From Blastocystis hominis (Eukaryota; Sar; Bigyra; Opalinata; Blastocystidae): a stretch of DNA of 64,000 nt. Numbering within the stretch: position 1 is the first letter of the stretch; each line of letters opens with the position of its first letter. A program made the position numbers and the translations under genes. This document shows, one piece after another, positions 28,901-37,783 of the stretch. Location of the stretch: contig NW_013171867.1 in NCBI RefSeq assembly GCF_000151665.1, positions 250,946 through 314,945 on the forward strand. The letters run 5' to 3'. The notes under the pieces were generated by a model. It searched no databases. It worked only from the letters and a program-made list of their open reading frames with translations, and was not told where the DNA came from.

Positions 28901-30430
28901 GTTCCCTTCCTGCACGCCTTCCTTACGTCGATCCGGGAAAAGACCACGCAGACGATTAAGGAGATGCAGGATATCACACCTGCGGGTGCAGAGCCTACCA
29001 TTCTGACCGTGGCTCTCAATTTGTATGATAACACAGTGATTGGCCGCTTTGTTGAGATTCTGGTGTACAGTCGGAAAACCAAGGACTACTTTGGAAAGTC
29101 CTTGAGCGGAATCGTTCCATTCGCGCTGATGCTGGATTATTCCACGATCGTTCAAATCATTCGTCGTCTCTTGCTCACCACGACGTTCATTCCTCTCGCA
29201 GAGGCCATCGTCAACAAGTGCCTTATGAGCACATCGCCCGCCAGTCCGTTCTTCAGAGAGATGCTTCATGTGGTGCAAAACGCGAGTAAATCGATGACGG
29301 TGGGAACTATTCTCTTCTTGTTGCGTCTGGCGAAGCACCCGCTTGTCAGACAGAATAATAAGGTCTTTAGAATTGTTTCTGGGACGATTTCGACTGTCTT
29401 GACGAGAAAGTTCGATTCGGAAAGTGTGTATATCATGGTGATCGAGTGGATCCTTAATCAGGTGGTCGCTTGTAAGACGGAGGAAATTGATTCCTTCCTA
29501 TCAATGTTAAAGATGCTCTCGTCTCTGGATACAAAGAGCTCGACTACATCTGTTGTGTTCAATATTGTTTGCGACATAGCAAGGAATCTGTACAGAAAAG
29601 ATGCTATAACCCTTTTCGAAAAATTGAGAGACTGTATTTCAAAGATTGTGGAGTGCGAGGATCCGTCCAGAAGAGTGGCGGTCTTGGGTGTCTTGGAAGA
29701 GATGATTCTGTCTTTCGATTATAAGCAGGCCAGCGACATCTCCAACCAGTGTATTCATCTTCTCGAGATTCATTCGTCATTGAAGTCGGATGCCTTTATC
29801 GCGAAGTGCCAAGAGCTGTTTAAGGAAGAGATTGACTTTGAGTATGCTGTTAACATCGTGATCTATCTATTCACCATCCAGCCGCAAACTGCTAATGATC
29901 TCTTCCTTGCCTATCACAGTTCCTTAACGGCAAAGTTAACAACGCCGACCAAAGATCGATTGAATCGGGTCGTGCCTCCCACGTTCGTTCCCGAAGTCAA
30001 TTTCTTCCGACTATTGCGCGATACTAGCAGGGAGTACTCGGATATCTTGCTGGTCCGCTTCATAGCCCAGCTCCCTTCCTCGATCTTCCCCTTCCAGGCC
30101 GTGACTCCATTCGCTTCTCTTCTCTTGAAGTTTATCGGAGACACAACATGTGACAAAATGGAAGACTGTTCTTTTGATGTGGATGCGTTTGTAAGTGAGT
30201 TAGAGAAGACCATCCAGCCCTGGACGTATAGCGCCGTAATTGAATTTATGGAATTATTCACAACCTCGCTTGAAATGGATGATAAGTTCTACGATTACTT
30301 CCTTAAAAACAAAACGGAGGCATCTGCTCTGTCCGTCATACTGACATGTAGTACAGTGGAAAGACAGAACACTGTACTTTCCTGGATTGTGAATAATAAT
30401 GTCACGAATCTGTATTTTGCGGTTCATTAA
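25919..30430 (+). CDS. Unknown 1503-aa all-helical protein, intronless
   Basis: I recognise no family. The protein is almost entirely amphipathic helices of 15-25 residues with few low-complexity stretches, which suggests an alpha-solenoid (HEAT/ARM-like scaffold). No signal peptide, convincing membrane segment or catalytic motif stands out. It is one 4.5-kb exon in a region where most genes have introns every 100-300 nt. The sequence before the ATG (TTTCGCAG|A) looks like a splice acceptor, so a leader intron is possible. TAA 30428-30430 is followed after only 5 nt by TGTTTGTT (30436-30443), so almost no 3' UTR would remain. Confidence 0.9.
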   Translation: MSIDYSDLLHCNLKDASVRIKKYSEKDMDAIEEFIKTKDPNTAVHYTHLLVYRRDSLRLLNFICNQSVMVCEACCRFLKIGSVRKDLLRQLSTEERFLSTFNNSCELVKQTLIELLVWKKEHPANCLADRLYKNPSLQLTPALRLMLRQALSLELCLEERISNTRYCKRHHKELEVLALKKLYKIYTDLKNGGYKDDPEEALEKSDPLLQLIKRPYLKTEIDGQPVYLWNVLIDIWNCVASEDQIRRFIGSLDEYKEYCTYPGKSLSFKPAKFSGSGVRGFLKYYTLNSPYFMVKRLNLLKYSNYWTLRFALIIFQACHGFKDEELDSKRVPILVECALRNMNVNYWNNIQNVLSDEEFSLFLDQVMDALTLIESNEKFASSTELSFALVYLWRYVPYTNPKLAALMDALTQSEKDIVQFRNEFLKFLQQDVPFDFDYNMLPKDMKEMFTTVRKFESLVCLKGSSLLNKDDQYQRNNILNSVVEMAVYSRDVRCVLRCLNMIASMEAKFTDLSIIWGNHRELFSPDSLGLSPLSVQQSGSAEVTKTCRQKIVDLLLDWAQQKKGTLMVNPLLYFILYMYFYASEYPEYEDEYCEMMKPIVGYLVNKKLQWDDMGLPNLFSVDSQRWANLSRSFCLSARFSHLELPERKRHLIVESFMRGEASYLPKKASFGAHGFIVLNLSMESGMDLFKPMVSKPLSMILSFMNDENSKRSYVAKLFKRVISSSLIARNAETSQTTKQEVPNTDMIFVTTITHLLYTKDYMVLDNLFWDMTIPYQPCYSGYSALQMLMTLEPSAMSLKDYLNRTNEKTRHEYMHKDKIAKVLSKEMSALQQLQKVVSKGLIPETPEITNIYSPVIEEAAKSFTQSTNFVNSVELSEASLTWIFSAMQQYNLFTILNTTDHQKVIQNLSGLNDSDLLLLASLTALRLQIVFQGAVMVISINQSPNPLFQNQLVEMAKQLHQELLSALTAQVLVNNEIQYRELTPNITEFTIKTTVPFLHAFLTSIREKTTQTIKEMQDITPAGAEPTILTVALNLYDNTVIGRFVEILVYSRKTKDYFGKSLSGIVPFALMLDYSTIVQIIRRLLLTTTFIPLAEAIVNKCLMSTSPASPFFREMLHVVQNASKSMTVGTILFLLRLAKHPLVRQNNKVFRIVSGTISTVLTRKFDSESVYIMVIEWILNQVVACKTEEIDSFLSMLKMLSSLDTKSSTTSVVFNIVCDIARNLYRKDAITLFEKLRDCISKIVECEDPSRRVAVLGVLEEMILSFDYKQASDISNQCIHLLEIHSSLKSDAFIAKCQELFKEEIDFEYAVNIVIYLFTIQPQTANDLFLAYHSSLTAKLTTPTKDRLNRVVPPTFVPEVNFFRLLRDTSREYSDILLVRFIAQLPSSIFPFQAVTPFASLLLKFIGDTTCDKMEDCSFDVDAFVSELEKTIQPWTYSAVIEFMELFTTSLEMDDKFYDYFLKNKTEASALSVILTCSTVERQNTVLSWIVNNNVTNLYFAVH

Positions 30431-30435
30431 TAGAT

Positions 30436-30443
30436 TGTTTGTT
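30436..30443 (+). terminator. TGTTTGTT 3'-end motif of the 1503-aa gene
   Basis: Exact motif 6 nt after the TAA. Confidence 0.75.
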
Positions 30444-30536
30444 ACACCAATGCTTATTTGAAATAGGATATGTGAAATGATAGGATTTCGAGATCAATGC
30501 AATATTTTTATAGTGATAAGTGAGGGATCATTCAGA

Positions 30537-30610
30537 GCACGCATAGCCTAATTGGATAAGGCGCTTGCCTACGGAGCAAGAGATTGTGGGTTCAAGTCCC
30601 ACTGTGTGCT
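30537..30610 (+). tRNA. tRNA-Arg (anticodon ACG)
   Basis: 74-nt cloverleaf without intron. Acceptor GCACGCA pairs with TGTGTGC (one G-U), D-arm GCCT/AGGC, anticodon stem CTTGC/GCAAG with loop CTACGGA, T-arm GTGGG/CCCAC with loop TTCAAGT, discriminator T. Anticodon ACG reads CGU (and as inosine CGC/CGA). A T-run (TTTTT) about 8 nt downstream fits a Pol III terminator. Confidence 0.95.
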
Positions 30611-30793
30611 TTCCTTTTTATGTTTTCATCCTTTTGTTTGCCTTATCATCCTTTTTTGAACCTGATTGATTCCCCCTTCGCCCTTTTCTCGGCGTAAGCA
30701 ACGACTCGCGAGAAGTTCTTTTTCTTTTAATTATCCACATCATCAGAATATTCCCAGAACTTTCCTTGTAAGAGACAAAGCCAAAAAAGAGTT

Positions 30794-33266
30794 ATGGATT
30801 CATATGCTGCGGCGTTCCAATCTATTGGATTGGAGGAGAAAACAATTGCGAATACGCTAAAATCGAAAAAGAAGGCGGGTAGGCAATCTCTTGTTGCGTG
30901 TTTTTAATCGTATAGCTGATGTTATGGAAGCTATTAAGGAGGCGGGAATTACCGACGGATGCGACCGTGTCTTGGGAAACTTGATGTGGACCGTTTTTGT
31001 TGAAACTTAGCTTTCTAGTTACAACGTTGCTACGACGGTCCCTGGTTCGGCAGTTGCTTACCGTCCAGCCCTGCTGAAGCTGGTTATGGAGGGTAAAGTC
31101 AAAACCAACCTGCAGATTTCGGAGGCAGTCGCCTATTTGAAGAAACTCCCTGCAAATGCCACTGTATCGACTTGTTCTCCTCGTTTACGACTAGCTGGAC
31201 GTCGCGGCTCTGGAAGCTGCCTGTGGAGCTGGTATTGAAGTGACCGAGGAAGAAATCAAGGCCTGCGTGGACTCTCTGCTCGAGAAGAATAAAGAGGCTC
31301 TGCTGGCCCAGCGCTACTGCTTCCCGATCCCCCAGCTGATGTACGCGATGAAGGAAGGCCGGATGAAGTGGGCGGACGGAAAGAAGGCGAAGGAGATTCT
31401 GGACGCTGCGATTCTGTCGCTGCTGGGCGAGAAGACAGAGGCGGATCTGGCTGCGATCGCGGAGAGCAAGAAGAAGGGCAAGAAGGAAGCGAAGAAGGAA
31501 GTGAAGACGGATCTCCCCGCGGTGGAGAAAGAGAAGGAAGGGTTCGAAGGCCGCGATATGGAGAGCAGCAAGAACAGCGCGGAGCTCATCGCGGAGCACC
31601 AGAAGATCACGGGTGGCAAGATTCGGTGTCGCTTCCCTCCGGAACCGAACGGCTATCTGCACATCGGCCACGCGAAGAGCATGTATCTGAACTTCAAGGG
31701 CGCGTTCGAGCGCGTGGGGAAGCCGGGCGAGACGATTCTGCGGTTCGACGACACGAACCCGGAAGCGGAGAAACTGGAGTTCATCGACAACATCATGGAG
31801 GACGTGAAGTGGCTGGGATGGAACCCTGTGAAGATCAACTTCGCGTCGGACAACTTCGATAAGCTTTACGAGTACGCCGTGCAGCTGATCAAGATGGGAA
31901 AGGCCTACGTCGACCACCAGACCCCCGAGGAGATCAAGCGATCGCGCGAGATCGCGCAGGAGTGCTCGCGCGAAGGCGGACGGAAAGGTAGAAACGGGGA
32001 AGCGATGGCATGCAGATCTGAACCCGGAGAGTCCGTGGCGCAACCGATCGGTGGAGGAGAATCTGCGACTCTTCGAGGACATGCGCAAGGGCAAGTTCGC
32101 GGAGGGCGAAGCGACGCTGCGAATGAAGATCGACATGCGGAGCCCGAACCCCTGCATGTGGGACCCCGTCGCGTACCGAATCAAATACATCCCGCACCCG
32201 CACGTGGGCGATAAGTGGTGCATCTACCCGTCCTACGACTTCCAGCACTGCCTCGTCGACTCGCTGGAGCACATCGACTACTCGCTCTGCACGCTCGAGT
32301 TCGAGGTCCGTCGCGAGTCCTACTACTGGCTCGTCGACCAGCTGGACGTCTGGCGCGCCTACGTGTGGGAGTTCGGCCGCTTGAACCTGAACAACACGGT
32401 GATGTCCAAGCGGAAGCTGAAGTACATGGTGATGAACCACATCGTGCACGGCTGGGACGATCCGCGCATGCCCACCATCAAGGGGCTGCGTCGCCGCGGC
32501 TTCACCGCCAACGCCATCAACAACTTCTGCGCCGACATCTCGGTCACGCGCACCACCGTCACCAACATCGACCCCGCGCGGCTGGAGCACTTCGCCCGCG
32601 AGGATCTCGACCCCATCGCGCCGCGCGCCTTCGCGGTGCTGCGCCCTGTGCGTCTCGTTCTCCTCAACAAGGACGCGGATTTCTTCACCACGCTGCAGGC
32701 CCCGCTGTTCCCGAAGGACCCCAGCAAGGGCTCGCGCTCGCTGCCCTATCAGCGCGTGCTGTTCGTCGATCGCGACGACGTGAAGACGGCGGACGAGCCC
32801 AAGTTCCTGGGCTTCGCCCCCGGAAAAGTGGTGAGTCTGAAGTACGCGGACGTGGTGCGATGCGAGGAGGTGGTGTGCGATGAGGCGACGGGCGAGATCG
32901 TGGAGGTGCGGTGCAGCTGCCTGACGGAGGAGGAGGCGAAGGAGGCGATGGCCAGCAAGAAGAAGAAGCTGGGAAGCATGCACTGGATCGCGGGAAGCAA
33001 GCTCGGAGAGGAGCCCAAGCGAGCCGAGGTGCGGCTGTATAATGTGCTGTTCAAGGAGGAGGATCCGTCGGAGCTGGAGGACTGGGTGGCTCATATCAAC
33101 AAGGAGAGCGAGGTCGTGATTAGCGATGCGATGGTGGAGGAGTCGCTGCTGGATCGGAAGATTGAGGATCATGTGCAGTTCGAGCGGCTGGGATACTTTG
33201 TGGTGGATAAGGACGCGAAGCCGGGAAAGATGGTCTACAATCGGACGTGTCCGTTGAAGAGTAATT
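30794..33266 (+). CDS. QARS1: Glutaminyl-tRNA synthetase; stop probably made by polyadenylation
   Basis: Charges tRNA-Gln. Exons: 30794-30878, 30916-30985, 31019-31163, 31195-31987, 32016-33266 (introns 37, 33, 31, 28 nt); 781 aa. N-terminal GatB-like appended domain, then the class I core: [16 protein letters not shown] (HIGH), [34 protein letters not shown] (KMSKS loop), then the beta-barrel anticodon domains ([23 protein letters not shown]). The family ends near NRTxxL. Here T33266 is followed by 4 nt and TGTTTGTT (33271-33278), with no stop before it, so A-tailing would give UAA. Reading through to TGA 33332 adds 22 unlike residues. Confidence 0.94.
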
Positions 33267-33270
33267 GGAG

Positions 33271-33278
33271 TGTTTGTT
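33271..33278 (+). terminator. TGTTTGTT 3'-end motif of GlnRS, in frame at phase 3
   Basis: Exact motif; reads S-V-C-L in the open frame; T-N4 spacing to the codon-initial T at 33266. Confidence 0.8.
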
Positions 33279-33433
33279 TGAACCAAAGAAGGTGTGGAAA
33301 AGTGAAACTGCATGAAACAGGGAAGGAAGAGTGATGGTGAATGAAAATGATCGCAATTGGATCGATGGTCTTCTTCTTCTTCCTTCTTCCTTCTTCACAC
33401 AGCGTTGGGAGTTATGTTGATCGATTTGGAACT

Positions 33434-34721
33434 TTAATGATATGTGAGCGAGTCGATTCCATTGGACGGACCCTGGATTTCACTCAATGATCCCATTTCA
33501 TTGTCGAGAATGTTCTTTAGTCCTGTACAATCCAAAGAATTCGAATTGGAACTCCGTTTTCGCTCCTCGATTTTCTGCAATTTCGCTTCAAGTTCCTGAA
33601 TTCGATCTAACGTTGATCGTTGCTCACTCCTCTTTCTATTGAGCTCCTTCAAAACATCCTTTCTCGTTTCCTTATCGTTTCTCTGAACCCCTTTTCTCCC
33701 TTTTCTCCTCGCCATTTTCATCTGATCGACATCCACTCACCAATCCTACATCGCTTTCTATGCATTCAAGCTTTTTCTGAAGTCGAGAAAGCGCCGTAGT
33801 GTACACGAACCGATCCAAATCATGGATACCATCTGGAATGCAGCAAAGCAGCAAAGCCTCCATTTCATTTCGAGTGTGATAGGTTCCAATTCCTAATTCA
33901 CTGCAACGGATCGCTAAATAGAGACTTTGCTGATATGAAAGATTGCGAAGAAGAGCTCTGGACTGGCTCTCAAAGTCATCGATCGGATACTGAGCATCAA
34001 TACCAACCAATTCTCAAACTGTTTTATCAGGAACCACTTGGCAAACAGCTTCCTTCAGAAAAGAAATCTGGATCTGGAGATCTGACTCCAATTTTTCCTT
34101 GTTTTGCGCAAGAAAATGAGACAGAGGATCGGGCAAAGAAAGAAGAAAGAAACTACAATTCGACCGCTCCGGGAGTTCTTCGGACACAAAGGAAATAGCG
34201 GGATTCAAAAGGTAATCACAGCGAATCAGAGTTTCTGAAGACAGCTAAATAGGATAGATCGAAATGAATTTACTTCTTCTGGCCAAATCCATTTCAGAAA
34301 TTGCTGAAATACACTATGAATATCAAGTAGATATACGAAAAACGTACTTACTATTGGACTCTTTGCGGAAAACAGTAAAAAGATGACAAGCCTCACAACG
34401 TAAGACAACAGATTTCAAAGAATTAGGAATAAGATCCTTTCTACGCAAATCCATTATTAAGTCATAAATAGAAACTACAAATGTACCGTTTGTCCTACAG
34501 TTCAATACATTTCATCTGCTCATACACAAAATAATGTGTCATTATGTCAATCCATTCAGAATCGAAATAAGAATGCATCTACCAATTATTCAATCACAGT
34601 GTAATCGAACCTTATAACCATTCATACTAAAAAGCTCTTCCATATGCGAATCATCATTCCATAAAGGACACAAGAAGCAGTTCATCTTGTTGCAACAAGG
34701 ACAGGGAATAGGACTATTCAT
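33434..34721 (-). CDS. Unknown protein with N-terminal Cys cluster and C-terminal coiled coil
   Basis: No family recognised. Exons: 34721-34611, 34578-34526, 34494-34348, 34313-34274, 34244-34020, 33989-33750, 33721-33434; introns 32, 31, 34, 29, 30, 28 nt; 367 aa. Residues 1-20 hold a dense Cys set (CPCCNKMNCFLCPLW) that may bind zinc; a further LRCEACHLF pair follows. Residues about 265-345 are strongly charged and helical (KMARRKGRKGVQRNDKETRKDVLKELNRKRSEQR). All introns are phase-consistent, which supports one gene. It shares a 5' region of 83 nt with CAP-H2 (divergent). No clear TGTTTGTT follows the TAA. Confidence 0.65.
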
Positions 34722-34804
34722 ACTCTAGATCATTCAAAATTGAAAAAGAAACCAAACAAAACTTGAAGGTTTAATTTCAAAATCGAGCAGTTTTCCACAT
34801 CAAA

Positions 34805-36794
34805 ATGGAAGGGAAGGAATCCGAATCTAAATTCTCTATGCTGCTAAAGCCAATTCGGTAATGCAAATACTCAAAGCGTAAGTTGTAGAGATTTGGCGGA
34901 TAACTGGAATATTGATATTGCGGCAGAGCTAGAGGAGTATTTGGAAGATTTGGAATCGGTCGTAATATCGTTTGATGGAGGAAAATCGAATCTAAATTTT
35001 GCCGAAGCAGCGCTTATGATTCAAGTAGAATTTGCTATCTATATTCATAAAAACAGGGATCCGCCGTGGTTTACAGCAAAAAGGTCGAATTTCTCTACAA
35101 CCTTGTATTTGAGACACTTGACTTGCTGTCAAAGCAAAAGAAGCAAAAGCGAGAAGGTTCAAAAGATAAAGGTAGTTTCTGCTTTTTCTCTGTCACTCTA
35201 GGTCTTGGCCACTTAGTTATCGATGATCCTGTTGTTGTTCTCGACGATTCTATCTTTGGTGAAAGGGAGTCGATTGATCTAAAGTCGAATGAAAAGGAAA
35301 ACCAAAGACGCAGTGCACTTTCCGTAAATCTCCTATTTTTTTATCCTATCCAGAATGATCACAACCGGTACTCCTTCCTACGTCTCTACGAATCCAACAT
35401 GGGGTTAATCAGCAGTAGTCTGACAACCGACAGCAAGGACAAAAGCTTTTTGTAGTCCTCTCACTCCCCCTCTCATTCAGCTTGAGTCGCTGCAGCATCG
35501 GTCCAGCTGGTCAGTTCACGATCGGCACCAATAACAGCACACTGCTTCACTCCGGTCTCCAGTCCACTTCGTCTCCATTATTCAATTCGAACGACGTTTC
35601 TTCCATCGGAAAGCAGGACAGCGAAGTGGGAAAGAACCAAAGCGAGCTCTCTCCGCAATTCGAAGCGAAAGAGCCCGAGAAAAGCGCGGAGGAGCCCTCG
35701 GTCGACGCGATTCCGTCCGTTTTCGAAGAAGCAGACGAGCTTTCGGACCTCGATTTGCCATCGCAGAAAGCCGCGTCGCGCCGCAGCTCGCTCTCTGCAA
35801 ACGTCTGGAGAACAGAAGACCCTTACGATGATCGACAAAACCGATCGGCTCCTTATAAACGTGGCCAGAACTCGCTCAGCAAAGCGGAGATCGAGAAACG
35901 ACTGAATCGCGAGAAGGAGCAGCGGCGATCGACTCAGAAAATGGTGGAAACCAAAGAAGAAAGCATGTTTTTATATCCATCCAAAGGCCTTTCGATCTTT
36001 AAGTAGGGTTTGGAACGAGTTGACATGCAGTCGACTGCAATCTTGCATGAAAGAAGCGCTTCGAAAGCAGATCGGCGTGTATCGAAGCTCCACTTCCGTG
36101 TGGTTTTGATGGTCGGTTTTACGGATAGCGAGTTCTAACCGAAACCATGATTACTGCTCTCGAAGAGCCGATGGATTATGAAATAGAAGCTGCGAGTTCA
36201 CCAAGCTTCGGAAATGAACTCGAACCGAATCTGGACAATGAGGAATCGGTTCAACAAGAATTGGAACAAACACGATTAGATGTGAGTATGCATCGTCCCG
36301 ACAACTACACGACCAGTATTTACAATCTCCTCAACCAGACCGCGGCGTTTGATCCATTGCAGATCGGAGAAAGCAGACTGGGCGAAACGAACCAGACGAT
36401 GATGACGATGATGGATGGAGGATATGTATCCTATGAAGATCTGTGTAGACAGCACATGGAGGCGTTTATGAACGGAGTCGAAAAATTCACGAGGGAAACG
36501 AAGCTGGGAAAGCGAGTAGCAGAATGGGAAACGAAGATTGTACCGGTCTTAGAAGAACAAGATCGACGTGAAGAATTTGATATTCGTAAAAACAGCGAAG
36601 AATTGATTGAGGAATTGAATGCAAAGGACAAAAAAGAAGCTTCCGTTGCTGAATTATCGAAACAAAGAAAACCCTATGAAGTATCGAGAATGTTTGTCTC
36701 TCTGCTTCAAATGGCTAATGATGGAACGATTTCAATTCAAAACAAGGGAGAAATGGGAAATGTTGAAATACGGCTAATGAACCATAAATTGTAG
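34805..36794 (+). CDS. NCAPH2: Condensin-II subunit CAP-H2 (kleisin-beta)
   Basis: Kleisin that closes the SMC2-SMC4 ring of condensin II. Exons: 34805-34857, 34889-35024, 35057-35171, 35202-35323, 35354-35451, 35481-36002, 36031-36097, 36129-36794; introns 31, 32, 30, 30, 29, 28, 31 nt; 592 aa. The N-terminal SMC2-binding part is unmistakable ([52 protein letters not shown]). The C-terminal winged helix keeps [33 protein letters not shown] and [16 protein letters not shown]. The middle is serine/acid-rich and looks disordered. TAG 36792-36794; TGTTTGTT at 36804. Confidence 0.93.
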
Positions 36795-36803
36795 TAGATA
36801 TGC

Positions 36804-36811
36804 TGTTTGTT
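36804..36811 (+). terminator. TGTTTGTT 3'-end motif of CAP-H2
   Basis: Exact motif 10 nt after the stop. Confidence 0.75.
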
Positions 36812-36903
36812 GCCAAACCATTTTATTAAAATAAAACAACGCGTGATATTATTTGTGTTGAATTGGCAGGTGATTCAGTGGCTAAAGAACGCTCCTTGAT
36901 TCG

Positions 36904-37666
36904 ATGAAACTGTCTCGAATTCTAAAAGAATCTAGTAGAGAACTCGATTCGAAATCTTTTCCTTGTAGATCCATAATTCTTTTAACTATGAGTTTTGCTG
37001 CGTTTTTTGAAACTTTGTTCGATATTGTCTATCTTGCTACGATTCTCTTCCTGGGTTTCCGAATGCTTCTTCGTAAATCCCCTAATAAGGAATATCGACT
37101 TTTTTCTTATATGTGCTTAATCCTTGGTTTCGGAGACTGCTTCCATCTTCTCCCTCGCGCTTATGGGCTTAATATGGGTAAAACAGAAGCAGTGGTTGCT
37201 GCAATCGGAATTGGTAATGCAGTGAGCTCCATCGGCATGGCCATATTCTATGTCATTATGTTTGAGCTTATCTCGCTGCATTATAAACAAAACCTCAATG
37301 AACTGCGCTGGGCTACATATATTTTATTCGCATTACGTGTTATCTTTGTATTGCTACCTCAAAACGACTGGATTCACAACACTCATAATCCGCTTATGAG
37401 CTGGCTTCGGAATATCCCCTTTATTCTTATTGGGGTTATTGTCGATGTTTTGCTTTTCCGGTACTCGAGGAAGGAAGCTGACGATCCTTTTAGAGGAATA
37501 TGGTTCTGGGTGTTGGTGTCTTTTGGATGCTACATGCCCGTGGCGTTGATTCATTTAGGGGGAATGAAGGATGCTTTGTTGATGATTGTAAAGACGATTG
37601 CTTATGTGATGATTGTGGTTTTGGGTTACATGAGAATCCCTTATGATATCAAGTCAAGTATGGTTT
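36904..37666 (+). CDS. Polytopic membrane protein of unknown function; stop probably made by polyadenylation
   Basis: 254 aa from the first ATG; a second Met at 36988 (MSFAAFFETLFDIVYL) may be the real start because the first 28 residues look unlike a membrane protein. About seven hydrophobic helices. Short conserved-looking pieces such as YRLFSYMCLILGFGDCFHLLPRAYGL and the GIGNAVSSIGMAIFYVIMFELI segment resemble, from memory, uncharacterised membrane proteins of Clostridia-type gut bacteria; that link is unverified. T37666 starts a codon, is followed by 4 nt and TGTTTGTT (37671-37678), giving UAA after A-tailing. Alternative: an intron starting GTATGG at 37658. Function unknown. Confidence 0.65.
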
Positions 37667-37670
37667 TTCT

Positions 37671-37678
37671 TGTTTGTT
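37671..37678 (+). terminator. TGTTTGTT 3'-end motif of the polytopic protein gene
   Basis: Exact motif, codon phase 3, T-N4 spacing to T37666. Confidence 0.65.
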
Positions 37679-37783
37679 TAAAAGTAATGCCAATATTTGA
37701 TTATTGTTTTTTCCAGTTTACTCCACGTTGAATCCACATTATAACAAGATATGTTAATATCTTCATATTTTTTTTTGCTTTTC

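Noticed and set aside
33434-34721. Similarity of the unknown Cys/coiled-coil protein to CHMP7-type ESCRT proteins
   Set aside because: Only general helix content agrees; no diagnostic motif seen.
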